Below, one piece after another: positions 17,466 through 27,509 of a stretch of DNA of 64,000 nucleotides. The position numbers and the translations under genes are program-made. Each line of letters starts with the position of its first letter. The stretch's first letter is position 1. Source of the stretch: Bacteroidia bacterium (GTDB lineage: Bacteria > Bacteroidota > Bacteroidia > J057); contig JAWPMV010000001.1 in the NCBI GenBank assembly GCA_033391075.1, positions 5,332,001 to 5,396,000 of the forward strand. The letters run 5' to 3'. The notes beneath the pieces were generated by a model that ran no database searches, was not told the origin of the DNA, and saw only the letters and a list, made by a program, of their open reading frames with translations.

Positions 17466-18787
17466 ATCGTAGAGACTCCGATATCCAATTTTTCAGCGAC
17501 AAGTTTGATATTATCATCATACTTCTTCAGGTACAACTGAATGATGCGGTTGCTGTATTCCTTGAGGGTCATTTCCTCTGCCAATACATCCGGCAAAGCA
17601 TCATAGGTACTGAAAGTAATTACATCTTCGTCGATCTCATTCCCGTTTGTCATTACAGCCGATAATTCAACTATGGATTTCAGCTCACGAATATTCCCCG
17701 GGTATTTGTAAGAGAGAAGTTTTTTCTGCGCAGAAGGAGTCAGGGTATAAGTCGGTAGTTCATTATCCCTGGCAAAATTCGAAAGAAAAAAGCGGGAAAG
17801 CTGAATGATATCTTTTCCTCTTTCTCTCAAAGGAGGAAGCTCAATCGGTAGGCCAAAGAGTCTGTAATACAAATCTTCTCGGAAATTCCCATTTTTCACT
17901 TCTTCAATAAGATTACGGTTGGTCGCTACGATAATTCGACAATCCGTTTTTACGATTTTATTAGAGCCGATCCGTATGATTTCCTTTTCCTGCAAAGCCC
18001 TTAGAAGTTTTGCCTGGAAAGTGATATCCATTTCTCCGATCTCATCTAAAAAGAGGGTTCCTTCATGTGCCTCCTCAAATTTTCCGATTCTTCTGTTATT
18101 CGCTCCTGTAAACGCGCCTTTCTCATGCCCAAACAATTCAGCTTCGATAAGTTCAGAAGGAATGGCAGCCATATTGACCGGAACGAAAGGTTTATCCTTT
18201 CTACGGGAATTGAAATGAACGGCTTTAGCTACCACTTCTTTCCCGGTACCTGTCTCTCCGGTGATGGTAACTGTAATATTGGTTTTGATGGCTTTTTCCA
18301 TCATACCAAAGACCTTCTTGATTGCAGGACTGCTTCCGATGATGGTATTGCCAAATTCGTATTTCTTCTGGACTTCTCGTTCGAGGCTGACGATCCGTGA
18401 TTTCAGCGAGCTATTTTTACGAACATTATGGACCGTATTCATCAGACGATCCTGTATATCCTCAGCCTTTGTCATATAATCAAAGGCTCCCATCTTCAAT
18501 AATTGTACTGCTGTATCTATGCTTCCTTGTTCAGAAATAACAATCACCTCGATATCCGGATTGACATCTTTGATCTTGGCAAAGGCCTCTTCCCCTTTCA
18601 TATCGGGCAAATTATAATCAAGGGTGATCAAATCGGGATTTTCATGCAGACGGCTCAGGCAAGCAGTTGCAGATTCAAATTTATGTACCTCGTAATCTGG
18701 ATTGGACTCTAAATTGAATCCCAATAGTTCCCGGTACCATTCATCATCTTCTACAACGAATATTTTAAACTTGGATCCTTCTTGCAT
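17429..18787 (-). CDS. NtrC-family sigma-54-dependent response regulator
   Basis: A 452-residue protein with three standard domains. The receiver (1-125) has the acidic pocket at Glu13-Asp15 and phosphoacceptor Asp57 in LITLDYNLPD. The AAA+ domain (about 145-385) has Walker A GETGTGKE and the sigma-54 contact loop GAFTGA. A C-terminal Fis-type helix-turn-helix (VAEKLDIGVSTIYRILK) binds DNA. Phosphorylation of Asp57 is expected to trigger ring assembly and activation of sigma-54 promoters. No cognate histidine kinase lies beside it, so its sensor is encoded elsewhere. The gene ends inside the convergent coiled-coil protein gene. Confidence 0.95.
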   Translation of the reverse strand: MQEGSKFKIFVVEDDEWYRELLGFNLESNPDYEVHKFESATACLSRLHENPDLITLDYNLPDMKGEEAFAKIKDVNPDIEVIVISEQGSIDTAVQLLKMGAFDYMTKAEDIQDRLMNTVHNVRKNSSLKSRIVSLEREVQKKYEFGNTIIGSSPAIKKVFGMMEKAIKTNITVTITGETGTGKEVVAKAVHFNSRRKDKPFVPVNMAAIPSELIEAELFGHEKGAFTGANNRRIGKFEEAHEGTLFLDEIGEMDITFQAKLLRALQEKEIIRIGSNKIVKTDCRIIVATNRNLIEEVKNGNFREDLYYRLFGLPIELPPLRERGKDIIQLSRFFLSNFARDNELPTYTLTPSAQKKLLSYKYPGNIRELKSIVELSAVMTNGNEIDEDVITFSTYDALPDVLAEEMTLKEYSNRIIQLYLKKYDDNIKLVAEKLDIGVSTIYRILKEDKEEA

Positions 18788-18894
18788 AGGGAAAAGATGC
18801 TAATGTGTTACTAAAGATAAAATAAAATCCCCAATCATAGATAAATTGTATGGACACTTAATGTTAAGCATAAAATCAGGAGTTTCCCATTTCT

Positions 18895-20301
18895 CTAGAC
18901 GTCATCTCCCAAAAGCTCGTCCAATTCTACTACCTCAATCTCCCTGCCAATCATATCATCCAAATCCATTACATAATACTCCCATTTCTGCTCCCGCCAT
19001 ACACATATCCGATAACCTGCATTTTTTTTCTTTCTCAGGTCTTCTCGATCAAATATATAGGGACCAAAGTAAAAGTTTGAACCTTCCTTTTTGAAATGTC
19101 TTGCTTCCGCATCATAGGTCCAATTGGGATCACGGGTATTGACCCAGGGTATCTCGATCATCAGCAAGGTCTTTTGTTCAGGTAGAAAACGGTTTACGGC
19201 TTTTTTCATCCGCTGCATATGTTCTCGCTTATCAAGATTTTGCCAGCTATACCCTTTTTTAAAATAGGGTTTCAAACTCCTTTGCCCACTTTCGCCACCT
19301 TTCAATTCTACAATAAACAGATTGCTGAGGATAATCATAGCGAGAAAGTATGGGAGCAATTGGGGGCGAAAGTATTTATGGATTAAATAAAGTAAAGAAG
19401 GATACAGGGGCAATAGATAAGAACTTTCGTCCGGCAGCAATAGAAATAAGAGTGCATATATCAGCAAAACAGAAGCATGAAATCCTTCTGAGGCTGATAG
19501 GCGAAAATGAAATTGGTAGTTCCTTTTCCTCAGGTCCCACAGAAAAAGAAAACTTCCTATTAGTAAAAGTAAAAGCGGAAGGACTCCCAAAAAGGAAATC
19601 CCGTGATAAGTAGCTACTTGAATTCGGTAAGAAAGAGATAGAACCGATTTATCGAGAGGCAATTCGAATCCAGGTCCCAAAAAAACGGGCAAGAAAGCCA
19701 CAAAAGCTGCAAGCAGAGAAGTCAGGCCAAACGCTCCTATTTCCCGAAAGGATCTTTGTTTTAGAAAAAGGAAAAGGATGGAGGCTGGAATAAAACTGAG
19801 GGCAGTCAGACGAAAGCCTGCAGCCATTCCTAAAACAAAGGCACTCAGATAGAGTCCGTGAGGATTGCCATCTTTTTCGCAAGCCGTATACAATAGAAAA
19901 AAGCTTATCCATTGCAAAGACAGGGCAGGCAAATAATCAATAGTTGAACTTGCGCCAATGATATAAAGAGGTAAAGTCAAAAGGGAATACACTGCGATCT
20001 CCGCTTGAGGAATTCCTTCTTTTCTCAACTGTAAAAAAAAACAAAGAGCCAGGACAAGGGCTGCAAAAAGGGAGAATAAATTGGAGGCGAAAAAGGATCC
20101 CAGTGGAATCAGGAAACAAAGGATGAGTTCATACAAGGGGAATCCGGGAGAGCGGGAAGCAAAATAAGTTCCTCGCTCCAGCATTCGATCCGTATTCTGC
20201 ACCAAATACCAGCTATCCACATCTGCCCCATAGTCCTGAAAGCTCATAAACAGGAGGAGCCCTACATAAGAGAATAGAAATATTGCAAGTCGCTGATACA
20301 T
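18895..20301 (-). CDS. Polytopic membrane protein, GT-C glycosyltransferase-like
   Basis: 468 residues with about ten hydrophobic helices up to residue ~330, then a soluble C-terminal part rich in charged residues. The first extracytoplasmic loop holds an acidic motif (YGADVDSW) and SRSPGFPLYE. Acidic loop residues followed by R-x-P-G-x-P are seen in PMT/ArnT-type GT-C enzymes that use polyprenyl-phosphate sugars. This is a fold-level guess; donor and acceptor are unknown. It is monocistronic on the minus strand and divergent from rpsO, with about 100 bases between the start codons. Confidence 0.65.
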   Translation of the reverse strand: MYQRLAIFLFSYVGLLLFMSFQDYGADVDSWYLVQNTDRMLERGTYFASRSPGFPLYELILCFLIPLGSFFASNLFSLFAALVLALCFFLQLRKEGIPQAEIAVYSLLTLPLYIIGASSTIDYLPALSLQWISFFLLYTACEKDGNPHGLYLSAFVLGMAAGFRLTALSFIPASILFLFLKQRSFREIGAFGLTSLLAAFVAFLPVFLGPGFELPLDKSVLSLSYRIQVATYHGISFLGVLPLLLLLIGSFLFLWDLRKRNYQFHFRLSASEGFHASVLLIYALLFLLLPDESSYLLPLYPSLLYLIHKYFRPQLLPYFLAMIILSNLFIVELKGGESGQRSLKPYFKKGYSWQNLDKREHMQRMKKAVNRFLPEQKTLLMIEIPWVNTRDPNWTYDAEARHFKKEGSNFYFGPYIFDREDLRKKKNAGYRICVWREQKWEYYVMDLDDMIGREIEVVELDELLGDDV

Positions 20302-20337
20302 AAGGCAATTTTCCTAAGAAAAGATAAAGATGCAGCT

Positions 20338-20368
20338 TTTGTTTCTCGGAAATTAATCTCTATATTTG
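20338..20368 (+). promoter_or_regulatory. Bacteroidota sigma-ABfr type promoter for rpsO-pnp
   Basis: TTTG at 20338-20341 and TATATTTG at 20361-20368, spaced by 19 bases, match the -33 TTTG and -7 TAnnTTTG consensus very well. Transcription is predicted to start near 20374, leaving a leader of about 33 bases before rpsO. Confidence 0.75.
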
Positions 20369-20406
20369 CGTGTTCAAAAAAATAATGATTTAAACGAACG
20401 AAATAG

Positions 20407-20682
20407 ATGTATCTATACAAGGAACTGAAGCAGGAGATTTTCAAAAAATACGGGAATGGAAAAAGCGATGCTGATACGGGTTCTCCCGAGTCCCAGATAG
20501 CTCTTTTCACCTACCGCATTAAGCACTTGACCGAGCACCTCAAGCAAAACAAAAAAGATGCATCCACCCGGATGGGACTTCAGAGGCTTGTAGGTAAGCG
20601 CCGCAGAATGCTAGATTACTTAAAGCGCTCTGACATCGAACGTTACAGAGCAGTAATCAAAGAATTGGGAATTAGAAAATAA
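20407..20682 (+). CDS. rpsO: 30S ribosomal protein S15
   Basis: 91 residues, close to the usual length (about 88-91). The signature DTGSPESQIALFTYRI and the basic segment LVGKRRRMLDYLKRSD are the conserved rRNA-binding parts of S15. It binds the 16S rRNA central domain early in 30S assembly. It is followed by pnp after 78 bases, the widespread rpsO-pnp order, and a consensus promoter lies just upstream. Confidence 0.98.
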   Translation: MYLYKELKQEIFKKYGNGKSDADTGSPESQIALFTYRIKHLTEHLKQNKKDASTRMGLQRLVGKRRRMLDYLKRSDIERYRAVIKELGIRK

Positions 20683-20760
20683 TTCCCATTTTCTTTATAT
20701 ACCCAAGCCAAAAAAACGGAACAGGCAATCCGGTCTCTTCCGCGCTGATTAATAATTCAT

Positions 20761-22986
20761 ATGAACGTAATACGGAAAACGACAACCTTACCCGATGGCC
20801 GGGAAATTTCTATTGAAACTGGTGCACTAGCAAAACAAGCTGACGGAGCAGTAGTGCTGACTTGTGGAGAAACGATGCTGCTGGCAACAGCAGTAGCTAA
20901 GAAAGACGTGAATGTGGAAGTGGATTTTTTACCACTTTCTGTAGACTACATGGAAAAATACGCTGCTTCCGGTCGTTTTCCAGGTGGATTCTTCAAGCGT
21001 GATGGAAGAATGGGAGAACATGAAATTCTTGTTTCCCGTTTGATCGACCGCGCCATTCGTCCCCTATTCCCGGATGATTACCATGGTGACACACAGGTTA
21101 TGGTAGAATTGCTCTCTACAGATTCTGAAGAGCAATCAGATGCCCTTGCCTGTTTAGCCGCATCTGCAGCACTATGTGTTTCAGATATTCCTTTCCCAGA
21201 CCCTGTAGCAGAAGTACGGGTTGTGAGAAAAGACGGTGAATTCCTCATCAACCCTCCTCGTTCCATTATGGAAGAATGTGATTTGGATCTTATGGTAGCT
21301 GCTACCTCGGATTCCATCAACATGGTAGAGGGAGAAATGAAAGAAGTGAGTGAAGAAGTTATGCTGGAGGCTTTGAAAGTCGCCCATGAAAGCATCAGAA
21401 TTCTTTGTGCACTTCAGGAAGAATTGAGAGCCGAAGCTGGAAAAGAAACCCGCGAATATGATATCCTGGAGTTTGACGAAGGTCTTTACAATGAGATCGA
21501 TGGACAAGCTCAGGAAACTATTGGAAAAGTAGCCAGAGGTTCTATGGGAAAAGAGGAACGTGGTACGATCCTCAGTGATCTCAAAAAAGAGATCAAAGAA
21601 AGCCTGACAGAGAAATATGGTGAAGAAGAGTATTTCGACGCTCGCTTCCAACAGTACTTCAAAAAGATTCAAAAGAAAATCGTTCGCGGTGTAGTCGTGA
21701 ATGAGACACAGAGACTCGATGGTCGTAAGCTTGATGAGATTCGTCCTATTTGGGGCAAAGTCAGCTATATGCCACGTACACATGGTTCTGCAGTCTTCAC
21801 ACGTGGAGAAACTCAGGCATTGTGTAATGTAACTCTGGGTACCAAGCTCGATGAGCAAACCATTGATACGGTTACTTACAGAGGATCTAAAAGATTCCTC
21901 CTGCAATATACTTTCCCTGGCTACTCTACCGGTGAAGTAAAATTCAACCGCGGACCTGCAAGAAGGGAAATTGGACATGGTAATCTGGCTGAAAGAGCTT
22001 TGAAGCCCATGGTCCCAACCGATCTTGATTATACCGTAAGGGTAGTATCCAACATTCTCGAATCCAATGGTTCCAGTTCTATGGCTTCCGTATGCGGAGG
22101 TTGTATGGCCCTTATGGATGCCGGTATCAATATCCGCCGTCCTGTATCAGGAATCGCGATGGGATTGATCACTACAGAGGATGGTTTTGCAGTTCTTTCA
22201 GATATCCTTGGAGACGAGGACTTCCTAGGAGATATGGACTTTAAAGTTGCTGGAACAACTGAAGGTCTTACTGCTTGCCAGATGGATATCAAAATCAGAG
22301 GCCTTTCCTATGAGATAATCGAAAAGGCTCTTCAGCAATCCAAAGCAGGTCGTCTACATATCCTGGACGAAATGTTGAAGGTAATTCCTGAAGTTGCTTC
22401 TGAGATGTCCAGATATGCACCTCGTTTCTTCACCATGGATATTCCTCACGAATTCTTCGGAATGGTGATTGGACCAGGTGGGAAAATCATCAAAGAAATT
22501 CAGGCTCAGACTGGTTCTGTAATTAACCTGGAAGAAGGTGAGAATAACATTGGTAAAGCAACGATCTCTGCTGACAATGCTGATAGCATCACTGCTGCAG
22601 TTCAGCAAATCCGCGCACTCATCCAAATGCCTGAAGTAGGAGAAACTTACAAAGCAAAAGTTAAATCCATCATGGATTACGGTGCTTTCGTTGAGTTCCT
22701 TCCTGGAAAAGAAGGCCTTCTGCATATTTCTGAGATTTCCTGGGAGCGTCTGCCAAGCATGGATGGCGTTTTCGAAATCGGTCAGGATATTGAGATCAAA
22801 CTTACAGGGGTTGACCAAAAATCAGGTAAGTTTAGATTGAGTAGAAAAGTGCTTTTGGAAAAACCTGAAGGCTATGTGGAAAGACCTCCAAGAGAAAGAA
22901 GAGATAGAGGAGACAGAGGAGATCGCAGAGGCGGAGACCGCAGAGGAGGAGGAGATCGCGACCGCAGAGGTCCAAGACGACATTAA
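20761..22986 (+). CDS. pnp: Polyribonucleotide nucleotidyltransferase (PNPase)
   Basis: 741 residues. Two RNase PH-like domains (about 1-230 and 310-545) are joined by an all-helical linker. Next come a KH domain (FFGMVIGPGGKIIKEI, about 560-620) and an S1 domain (VKSIMDYGAFVEFLPGKEGLLHIS, about 625-700). The last ~35 residues form an Arg/Asp/Gly-rich tail with repeated RGDRR and RRGG units, which probably adds RNA affinity. The enzyme degrades RNA 3' to 5' by phosphorolysis and can add tails. It follows rpsO in one transcription unit and ends before a terminator. Confidence 0.98.
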   Translation: MNVIRKTTTLPDGREISIETGALAKQADGAVVLTCGETMLLATAVAKKDVNVEVDFLPLSVDYMEKYAASGRFPGGFFKRDGRMGEHEILVSRLIDRAIRPLFPDDYHGDTQVMVELLSTDSEEQSDALACLAASAALCVSDIPFPDPVAEVRVVRKDGEFLINPPRSIMEECDLDLMVAATSDSINMVEGEMKEVSEEVMLEALKVAHESIRILCALQEELRAEAGKETREYDILEFDEGLYNEIDGQAQETIGKVARGSMGKEERGTILSDLKKEIKESLTEKYGEEEYFDARFQQYFKKIQKKIVRGVVVNETQRLDGRKLDEIRPIWGKVSYMPRTHGSAVFTRGETQALCNVTLGTKLDEQTIDTVTYRGSKRFLLQYTFPGYSTGEVKFNRGPARREIGHGNLAERALKPMVPTDLDYTVRVVSNILESNGSSSMASVCGGCMALMDAGINIRRPVSGIAMGLITTEDGFAVLSDILGDEDFLGDMDFKVAGTTEGLTACQMDIKIRGLSYEIIEKALQQSKAGRLHILDEMLKVIPEVASEMSRYAPRFFTMDIPHEFFGMVIGPGGKIIKEIQAQTGSVINLEEGENNIGKATISADNADSITAAVQQIRALIQMPEVGETYKAKVKSIMDYGAFVEFLPGKEGLLHISEISWERLPSMDGVFEIGQDIEIKLTGVDQKSGKFRLSRKVLLEKPEGYVERPPRERRDRGDRGDRRGGDRRGGGDRDRRGPRRH

Positions 22987-23002
22987 AAATCGTACCTAGT
23001 AT

Positions 23003-23033
23003 AAAAAACCTGCTTTTACAGCAGGTTTTTTTA
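23003..23033 (+). terminator. Rho-independent terminator after pnp
   Basis: AACCTGC (23007-23013) / GCAGGTT (23021-23027) with a 7-nt loop and seven T's after the stem; the A-run upstream makes it potentially bidirectional. Confidence 0.9.
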
Positions 23034-23184
23034 TGTCCAGATTTTTGCCTCCGATCCTTTTTCAGGCGAAAATAATTCTTGATTCCAGAAATTGCCTGTG
23101 TAGGAAATTCTTCTTCTTTGCAGTTTGAATGATAAAAAATTAGCAGTTTCTTTGGAAAACAAAACATCCAAGCAAAAACCTCTC

Positions 23185-24177
23185 ATGAAGATATTAATCA
23201 CCGGCGGCGCTGGTTTTATCGGATCTACCACCACAGATCTCCTCCTTTCCAAAGGTTATGAAATAAAAGTCATTGACAACCTCAGTACCGGACGCATAGA
23301 AAACCTTCAACAAGCTTTGCAATCGGATAAATTTGAGTTTGTCCAGGGTTCTGTGACTGACAAAGACCTCATAGACGAATACGTTGCCTGGTGCGATCAC
23401 TGCTATCATTTTGGCGCGCCCGTTGGAGTACAACTGGTCATGGATCATCCCGTCCGCACCATCCTCGACAACATCAGGGGAGCAGACAATGTCATGGCCG
23501 CAGTCCACAGACACAAGAAAAGAGTCTTGATTGCTTCTACTTCAGAGATATATGGCAAAAGCCTGGATTTGCTGGATGCAACTCACAAAAGAAAACTCAC
23601 CGAGGCTGACTATAGAGTAGAAGGAAGTACCCGAAATCACCGCTGGGCCTATGCAAATACCAAGGCCATGGATGAATTCCTCGCCTTCGCCTACCATAAA
23701 GAATTTGGGACAGAAGTAGTCATTGCAAGATTTTTTAATACGGTTGGGCCTCGTCAGTTATTCAATTATGGCATGGTCATTCCAAATTTTGTCAAGCGAG
23801 CCCTGATCAATGAAGATGTGCCCGTCTTTGGAACAGGAGAGCAAAAAAGAAGCTTCATGCATGTCAAAGATGCAGTAAGAGCAGTGACCAAACTCATGAT
23901 CAGTGGAAAAGGCGTGGGGCATGAATTCAATGTGGGGAATCCTATAGAGATCACCATGAATCAATTGGCTGAGCGGGTAATCCAAAGAGTGGGAAGTTCC
24001 TCCAAAATCATCCATAAGTCCTATGAAGAGGTATATGGAAAAGGATTTGAAGATATGAATCGACGCACAGCAGATATCTCCAAACTCGTTGAGTACCTCG
24101 ACTTCGAAATGAAGTACGATCTGGACGATATTCTGGATGATGTGATTGCCTATTATAAAAATAGAGTCGAAGCCTAA
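23185..24177 (+). CDS. NAD-dependent epimerase/dehydratase (extended SDR), sugar-nucleotide type
   Basis: 330 residues from ATG 23185; this start places the Rossmann motif GGAGFIG at residues ~7-13, while the in-frame TTG at 23125 adds an unusual 20-residue extension. Active-site elements are STSEIYG (Ser/Thr) and YANTK (Tyr-x-x-x-Lys). The later segments RFFNTVGPRQ and FMHVKDAVRA are typical of UDP-glucuronate decarboxylase and dTDP-glucose dehydratase relatives. It probably converts a UDP-sugar, but the substrate is uncertain. It overlaps the convergent subtilisin gene by 4 bases. Confidence 0.88.
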   Translation: MKILITGGAGFIGSTTTDLLLSKGYEIKVIDNLSTGRIENLQQALQSDKFEFVQGSVTDKDLIDEYVAWCDHCYHFGAPVGVQLVMDHPVRTILDNIRGADNVMAAVHRHKKRVLIASTSEIYGKSLDLLDATHKRKLTEADYRVEGSTRNHRWAYANTKAMDEFLAFAYHKEFGTEVVIARFFNTVGPRQLFNYGMVIPNFVKRALINEDVPVFGTGEQKRSFMHVKDAVRAVTKLMISGKGVGHEFNVGNPIEITMNQLAERVIQRVGSSSKIIHKSYEEVYGKGFEDMNRRTADISKLVEYLDFEMKYDLDDILDDVIAYYKNRVEA

Positions 24178-27100
24178 TCGACCCAGTTAATCTTCCGGCT
24201 AATCTGAAAATCTTTATGTCGGAGAGTAAGGGCATAAATCCCGGCGGGAAGAGAGCCACGATCTACAGAAAGGGTATATATTTGAGCAGCTTCGGCTGTA
24301 CGGGTATATACCCTTTTGCCGTCTATTCCATACATCTCTATCTGAATTTCCCCTTGCCAGGATCCCTCCAGTTTTAACAGAAAGTTCTCCCTGGCAGGAT
24401 TGGGGAAAATGCTCAGGCGGGCAAGTTCAGGGTCAGGCTCTGTGGAAACATTATTCCTTACCAGAATTTTCTGTTTATAATCTCGGCTACAAACCCCATC
24501 TGAAACCCTGAGATTTACCTCATAGGACCCAGCACTGCTATAAACATGAATGGGGTTCTTACTCATGGCGCTGTTGCCATCTCCAAAATCCCAGCTCCAG
24601 GTATTTGCATTGGCATTCTGGTCGCTAAATAAAATTTCTCTTGCCTGACTGACTTCTGCGAAAAGGAAATCTTCATTGGGTCCTCGATCAAGCACTCTAC
24701 AGAAATAATTGGACTTTGCGGCATCTGCATGTCCTTGCAATCCTGCAAGATCATCCGCAGCCAAAATCGCAAAGGCCAGGGTGTCTTTTGCCCCAATTGC
24801 CATAGAGAAAGGACCACCAGAAATAAATTGGGCAATATCTCTCCCCTGCGTTCCCAGGCCGGCAGTAGCAGTTGCGGTATCCGGCTCATTGCTCAAGGCA
24901 ATAAATTTGGCTGTATTGCTAAAATTGAAACCCGGACTGGGTAAAGAAGCCGCATAGGCCTTGAAGTCTTGATCTGTCAACAGGGTCATGCCGTAGTGTC
25001 GGGGATCAATCCCCTGGGCATCTTTAGCATAGACCATTGTATTGCTTCTGTCAAAAAGGGCAAAATTTCGGTTAAAATTTCCAGCAAAAATGTCCCAATC
25101 CGCGAATAGACCCGCATAGAGGTCTGCGATCATTTGTCCCGAAATATTCTCTACCTCAAACTGGAAAATCACATAATCATCATGCGCCGTATCCGAAAAT
25201 GCATACGTATGCTGAGAAATAGCCAGCCCCAGGGGATTTAAAGAAGTCGCATCATCAAATTTACTCAAGGCCTGAAAATCGCTGCGTTCAGGATTTTCTA
25301 TTTCCTTCACCAATTGAGAGAAGGCAAAGTCCTGATCTGCTGAAAAAAGATTATTCCGGATTCGGTCAGAAACAGCTGAGCTATTCCCAATCAAAAAACC
25401 TCCTTCAAATAAGGCATTCTCTCCCTCCTCATATCGAACCCCTAAACCCTCGGTCAATTGTCCCAGTGCATTGAAACCGAAATTACCCTGGCTGTTTACA
25501 GAAGTGGAGAGAAGGTTTTCCTCAATATCCAACCAGGTTTTATTCACCCGAAACTCCAAATATTCAAAATCCTCATAGCTATTTGCATCATCTGAATAAT
25601 TCAACTTCAGGGCAAGTGGGACATTGTAAGGCAAAGAGCTACTTAGCACCACTTTAAATCCTGTACCATTATCAAAACGATCCCACATATTCACCTGCCC
25701 TTTCACCAAATCTCCTTCTAAAACATTCACGAAACTTTGTAAACTGTTGGGAACTGACAATTGAATGTAAAGGTCATTGGATGGATGTAGATAATTGATA
25801 AAATCGACCGAAATCAATAAAGTATCCCCTGATAAAAAGCGACTATCCCCATCGAGATCTTTTATTTCAAAAGTTTCTGTTCGGATGGAGGGTTTTAAAG
25901 GATCGGTAAGTGCCCGGTACAGATTTACACGTCCATTCCCCAAGCGATCCTCATAAATACTACTATCATTGACCGTGTAAATCTCATCAGCCGTTACCCG
26001 CATTCGCTGGGCGGCCTGGAAACCTGTCAATTGATCAAAGTGTGCCAGGACAATTCCCAATGCACCTGCAGCCATAGGAGCCGCAGCAGATGTTCCTCCG
26101 AAAAAAGCATAAGTATCCTGAAAAGTACTGAGGACACTGCCCCCTGGAGCTGCTATGTCTACTGAATAATTGAAAGTGGAATTGGGGAAAATCACATCCT
26201 GGTAAAAGGAATTGGCAACAGAAATACACTGAGGATAGGCTGCCGGATAAAATTTCTCATCCCGCCTACTATTCCCTGCAGCTACAATCAAGGCTGCGGA
26301 TCTATTTACGGTAGCATACTGTACTACATCCTGTCCAAATCTCGAATTATCGCGTCCTCCCCAGGAACAATTTACGATTTGTGCCCCTTGATCTACCGCA
26401 TAAACAATTCCTTCATATCCATAAAAAACAGCCGTGATGGAATCATCGGGAGCAGCTTTAATCGGTAAATAGCGACAATTGAAACTGGATCCGGCTATAC
26501 CGATACCATTATCTGTGGTGGCTCCCAAAATGCCCGCAACAAAAAAACCATGTACATTTCCCACATTGGGGTCATTATCGCCTTGTCCATCCAGGGTATT
26601 CCCTCCAAAATCCCAACCTGCATAATTATCAACAAAGCCATCCAGATCATTGTCGATCCCATCAATGGGATCATCCACATTCAGTCCCAAATTATCCTGC
26701 ATATCTTCATGCTGGCCCTTATGTCCCGAATCCACAACTCCTATGAGTATGCTGGAATCTCCTCTTTGGATATCCCAGGCTTCATAGGCACGGATTTGCC
26801 CGAGTCCCCATTGCCAGGGAATATTGGAAGATGAAGTTTCAGTAGAATCAGCAAAAGGATCGTCTGGTGTATAAAAAAGCTGATGTATATAAGCGGGTTC
26901 AGCATAAGAAATTTCTGTCAATCCATCCAGACGGGCAACTGCTGACAAAAGCTCTTGTCCTTTATCAAAACTAAGCCGATAGATCAGACTAAGATCAGCC
27001 AGCTCACCGGCTTTCGATTTGCTTTGTGCAGGAGGAGTGTGATGAGGAAAAATCTTCTGTATCTCAAGCCCTCCAATTTCTGCGAAGGCCTCCTGAACAG

Positions 27101-27290
27101 CAGCTATATTGATCTGATCATTTTTGCATCGGTCACGGTATTCATCCTTCACTTTCAGGATCAATTGACCATTTATGAAATTCTTTTCCCCTACTCCAAA
27201 ACCATCTTTCAGGCTCTGCGCATGGAGGCCCGAAAATCCTATCAATAGAACAAGGATCAGGTATTGTGCTGATGTAAGTGTTAGACGCAT
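24174..27290 (-). CDS. Subtilisin-like serine protease with PKD and T9SS sorting domain
   Basis: 1038 residues from ATG 27290, which begins the signal peptide (LILVLLIGFSGLHAQ); an upstream in-frame start would add 24 hydrophilic residues. A propeptide (about 25-150) precedes the S8 catalytic domain with Asp187 (VVDSGHKG), His247 (GNVHGFFVAG) and Ser401 (GGTSAAAPM). A large beta-rich region (about 500-860) follows. Then comes a PKD domain with WSWDFGDGN and a C-terminal T9SS type-A sorting domain (IFPNPAREN ... GIYALTLRHKD). It should be secreted across the outer membrane by T9SS and act extracellularly on proteins. Confidence 0.93.
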   Translation of the reverse strand: MRLTLTSAQYLILVLLIGFSGLHAQSLKDGFGVGEKNFINGQLILKVKDEYRDRCKNDQINIAAVQEAFAEIGGLEIQKIFPHHTPPAQSKSKAGELADLSLIYRLSFDKGQELLSAVARLDGLTEISYAEPAYIHQLFYTPDDPFADSTETSSSNIPWQWGLGQIRAYEAWDIQRGDSSILIGVVDSGHKGQHEDMQDNLGLNVDDPIDGIDNDLDGFVDNYAGWDFGGNTLDGQGDNDPNVGNVHGFFVAGILGATTDNGIGIAGSSFNCRYLPIKAAPDDSITAVFYGYEGIVYAVDQGAQIVNCSWGGRDNSRFGQDVVQYATVNRSAALIVAAGNSRRDEKFYPAAYPQCISVANSFYQDVIFPNSTFNYSVDIAAPGGSVLSTFQDTYAFFGGTSAAAPMAAGALGIVLAHFDQLTGFQAAQRMRVTADEIYTVNDSSIYEDRLGNGRVNLYRALTDPLKPSIRTETFEIKDLDGDSRFLSGDTLLISVDFINYLHPSNDLYIQLSVPNSLQSFVNVLEGDLVKGQVNMWDRFDNGTGFKVVLSSSLPYNVPLALKLNYSDDANSYEDFEYLEFRVNKTWLDIEENLLSTSVNSQGNFGFNALGQLTEGLGVRYEEGENALFEGGFLIGNSSAVSDRIRNNLFSADQDFAFSQLVKEIENPERSDFQALSKFDDATSLNPLGLAISQHTYAFSDTAHDDYVIFQFEVENISGQMIADLYAGLFADWDIFAGNFNRNFALFDRSNTMVYAKDAQGIDPRHYGMTLLTDQDFKAYAASLPSPGFNFSNTAKFIALSNEPDTATATAGLGTQGRDIAQFISGGPFSMAIGAKDTLAFAILAADDLAGLQGHADAAKSNYFCRVLDRGPNEDFLFAEVSQAREILFSDQNANANTWSWDFGDGNSAMSKNPIHVYSSAGSYEVNLRVSDGVCSRDYKQKILVRNNVSTEPDPELARLSIFPNPARENFLLKLEGSWQGEIQIEMYGIDGKRVYTRTAEAAQIYTLSVDRGSLPAGIYALTLRHKDFQISRKINWVD

Positions 27291-27509
27291 TTTTAAACAA
27301 AAAAAGGAGGGTATGACGCGATCTTTTTGCTTCCCCAGTTGATATATGTACCAAATTAACAATTCAGCTACAGAAAAGGTCTAATAAGTGTCACGATTTC
27401 TTACTCAGGCGTGTTTATAGAGAAGAAAAAAAGGAAAAAACCACAAAGGCCTGAGATTTTTCTTTAATCAATTATTGTCTAACTTTAACTTTTCAATTTC
27501 AAATTATTT

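Noticed and set aside
21181-21978. 265-codon minus-strand frame
   Set aside because: Complement of pnp, caused by codon bias of the real gene.
22860-22986. Purine-rich repeats at the end of pnp
   Set aside because: Explained by the Arg/Asp/Gly-rich protein tail rather than a DNA repeat element.
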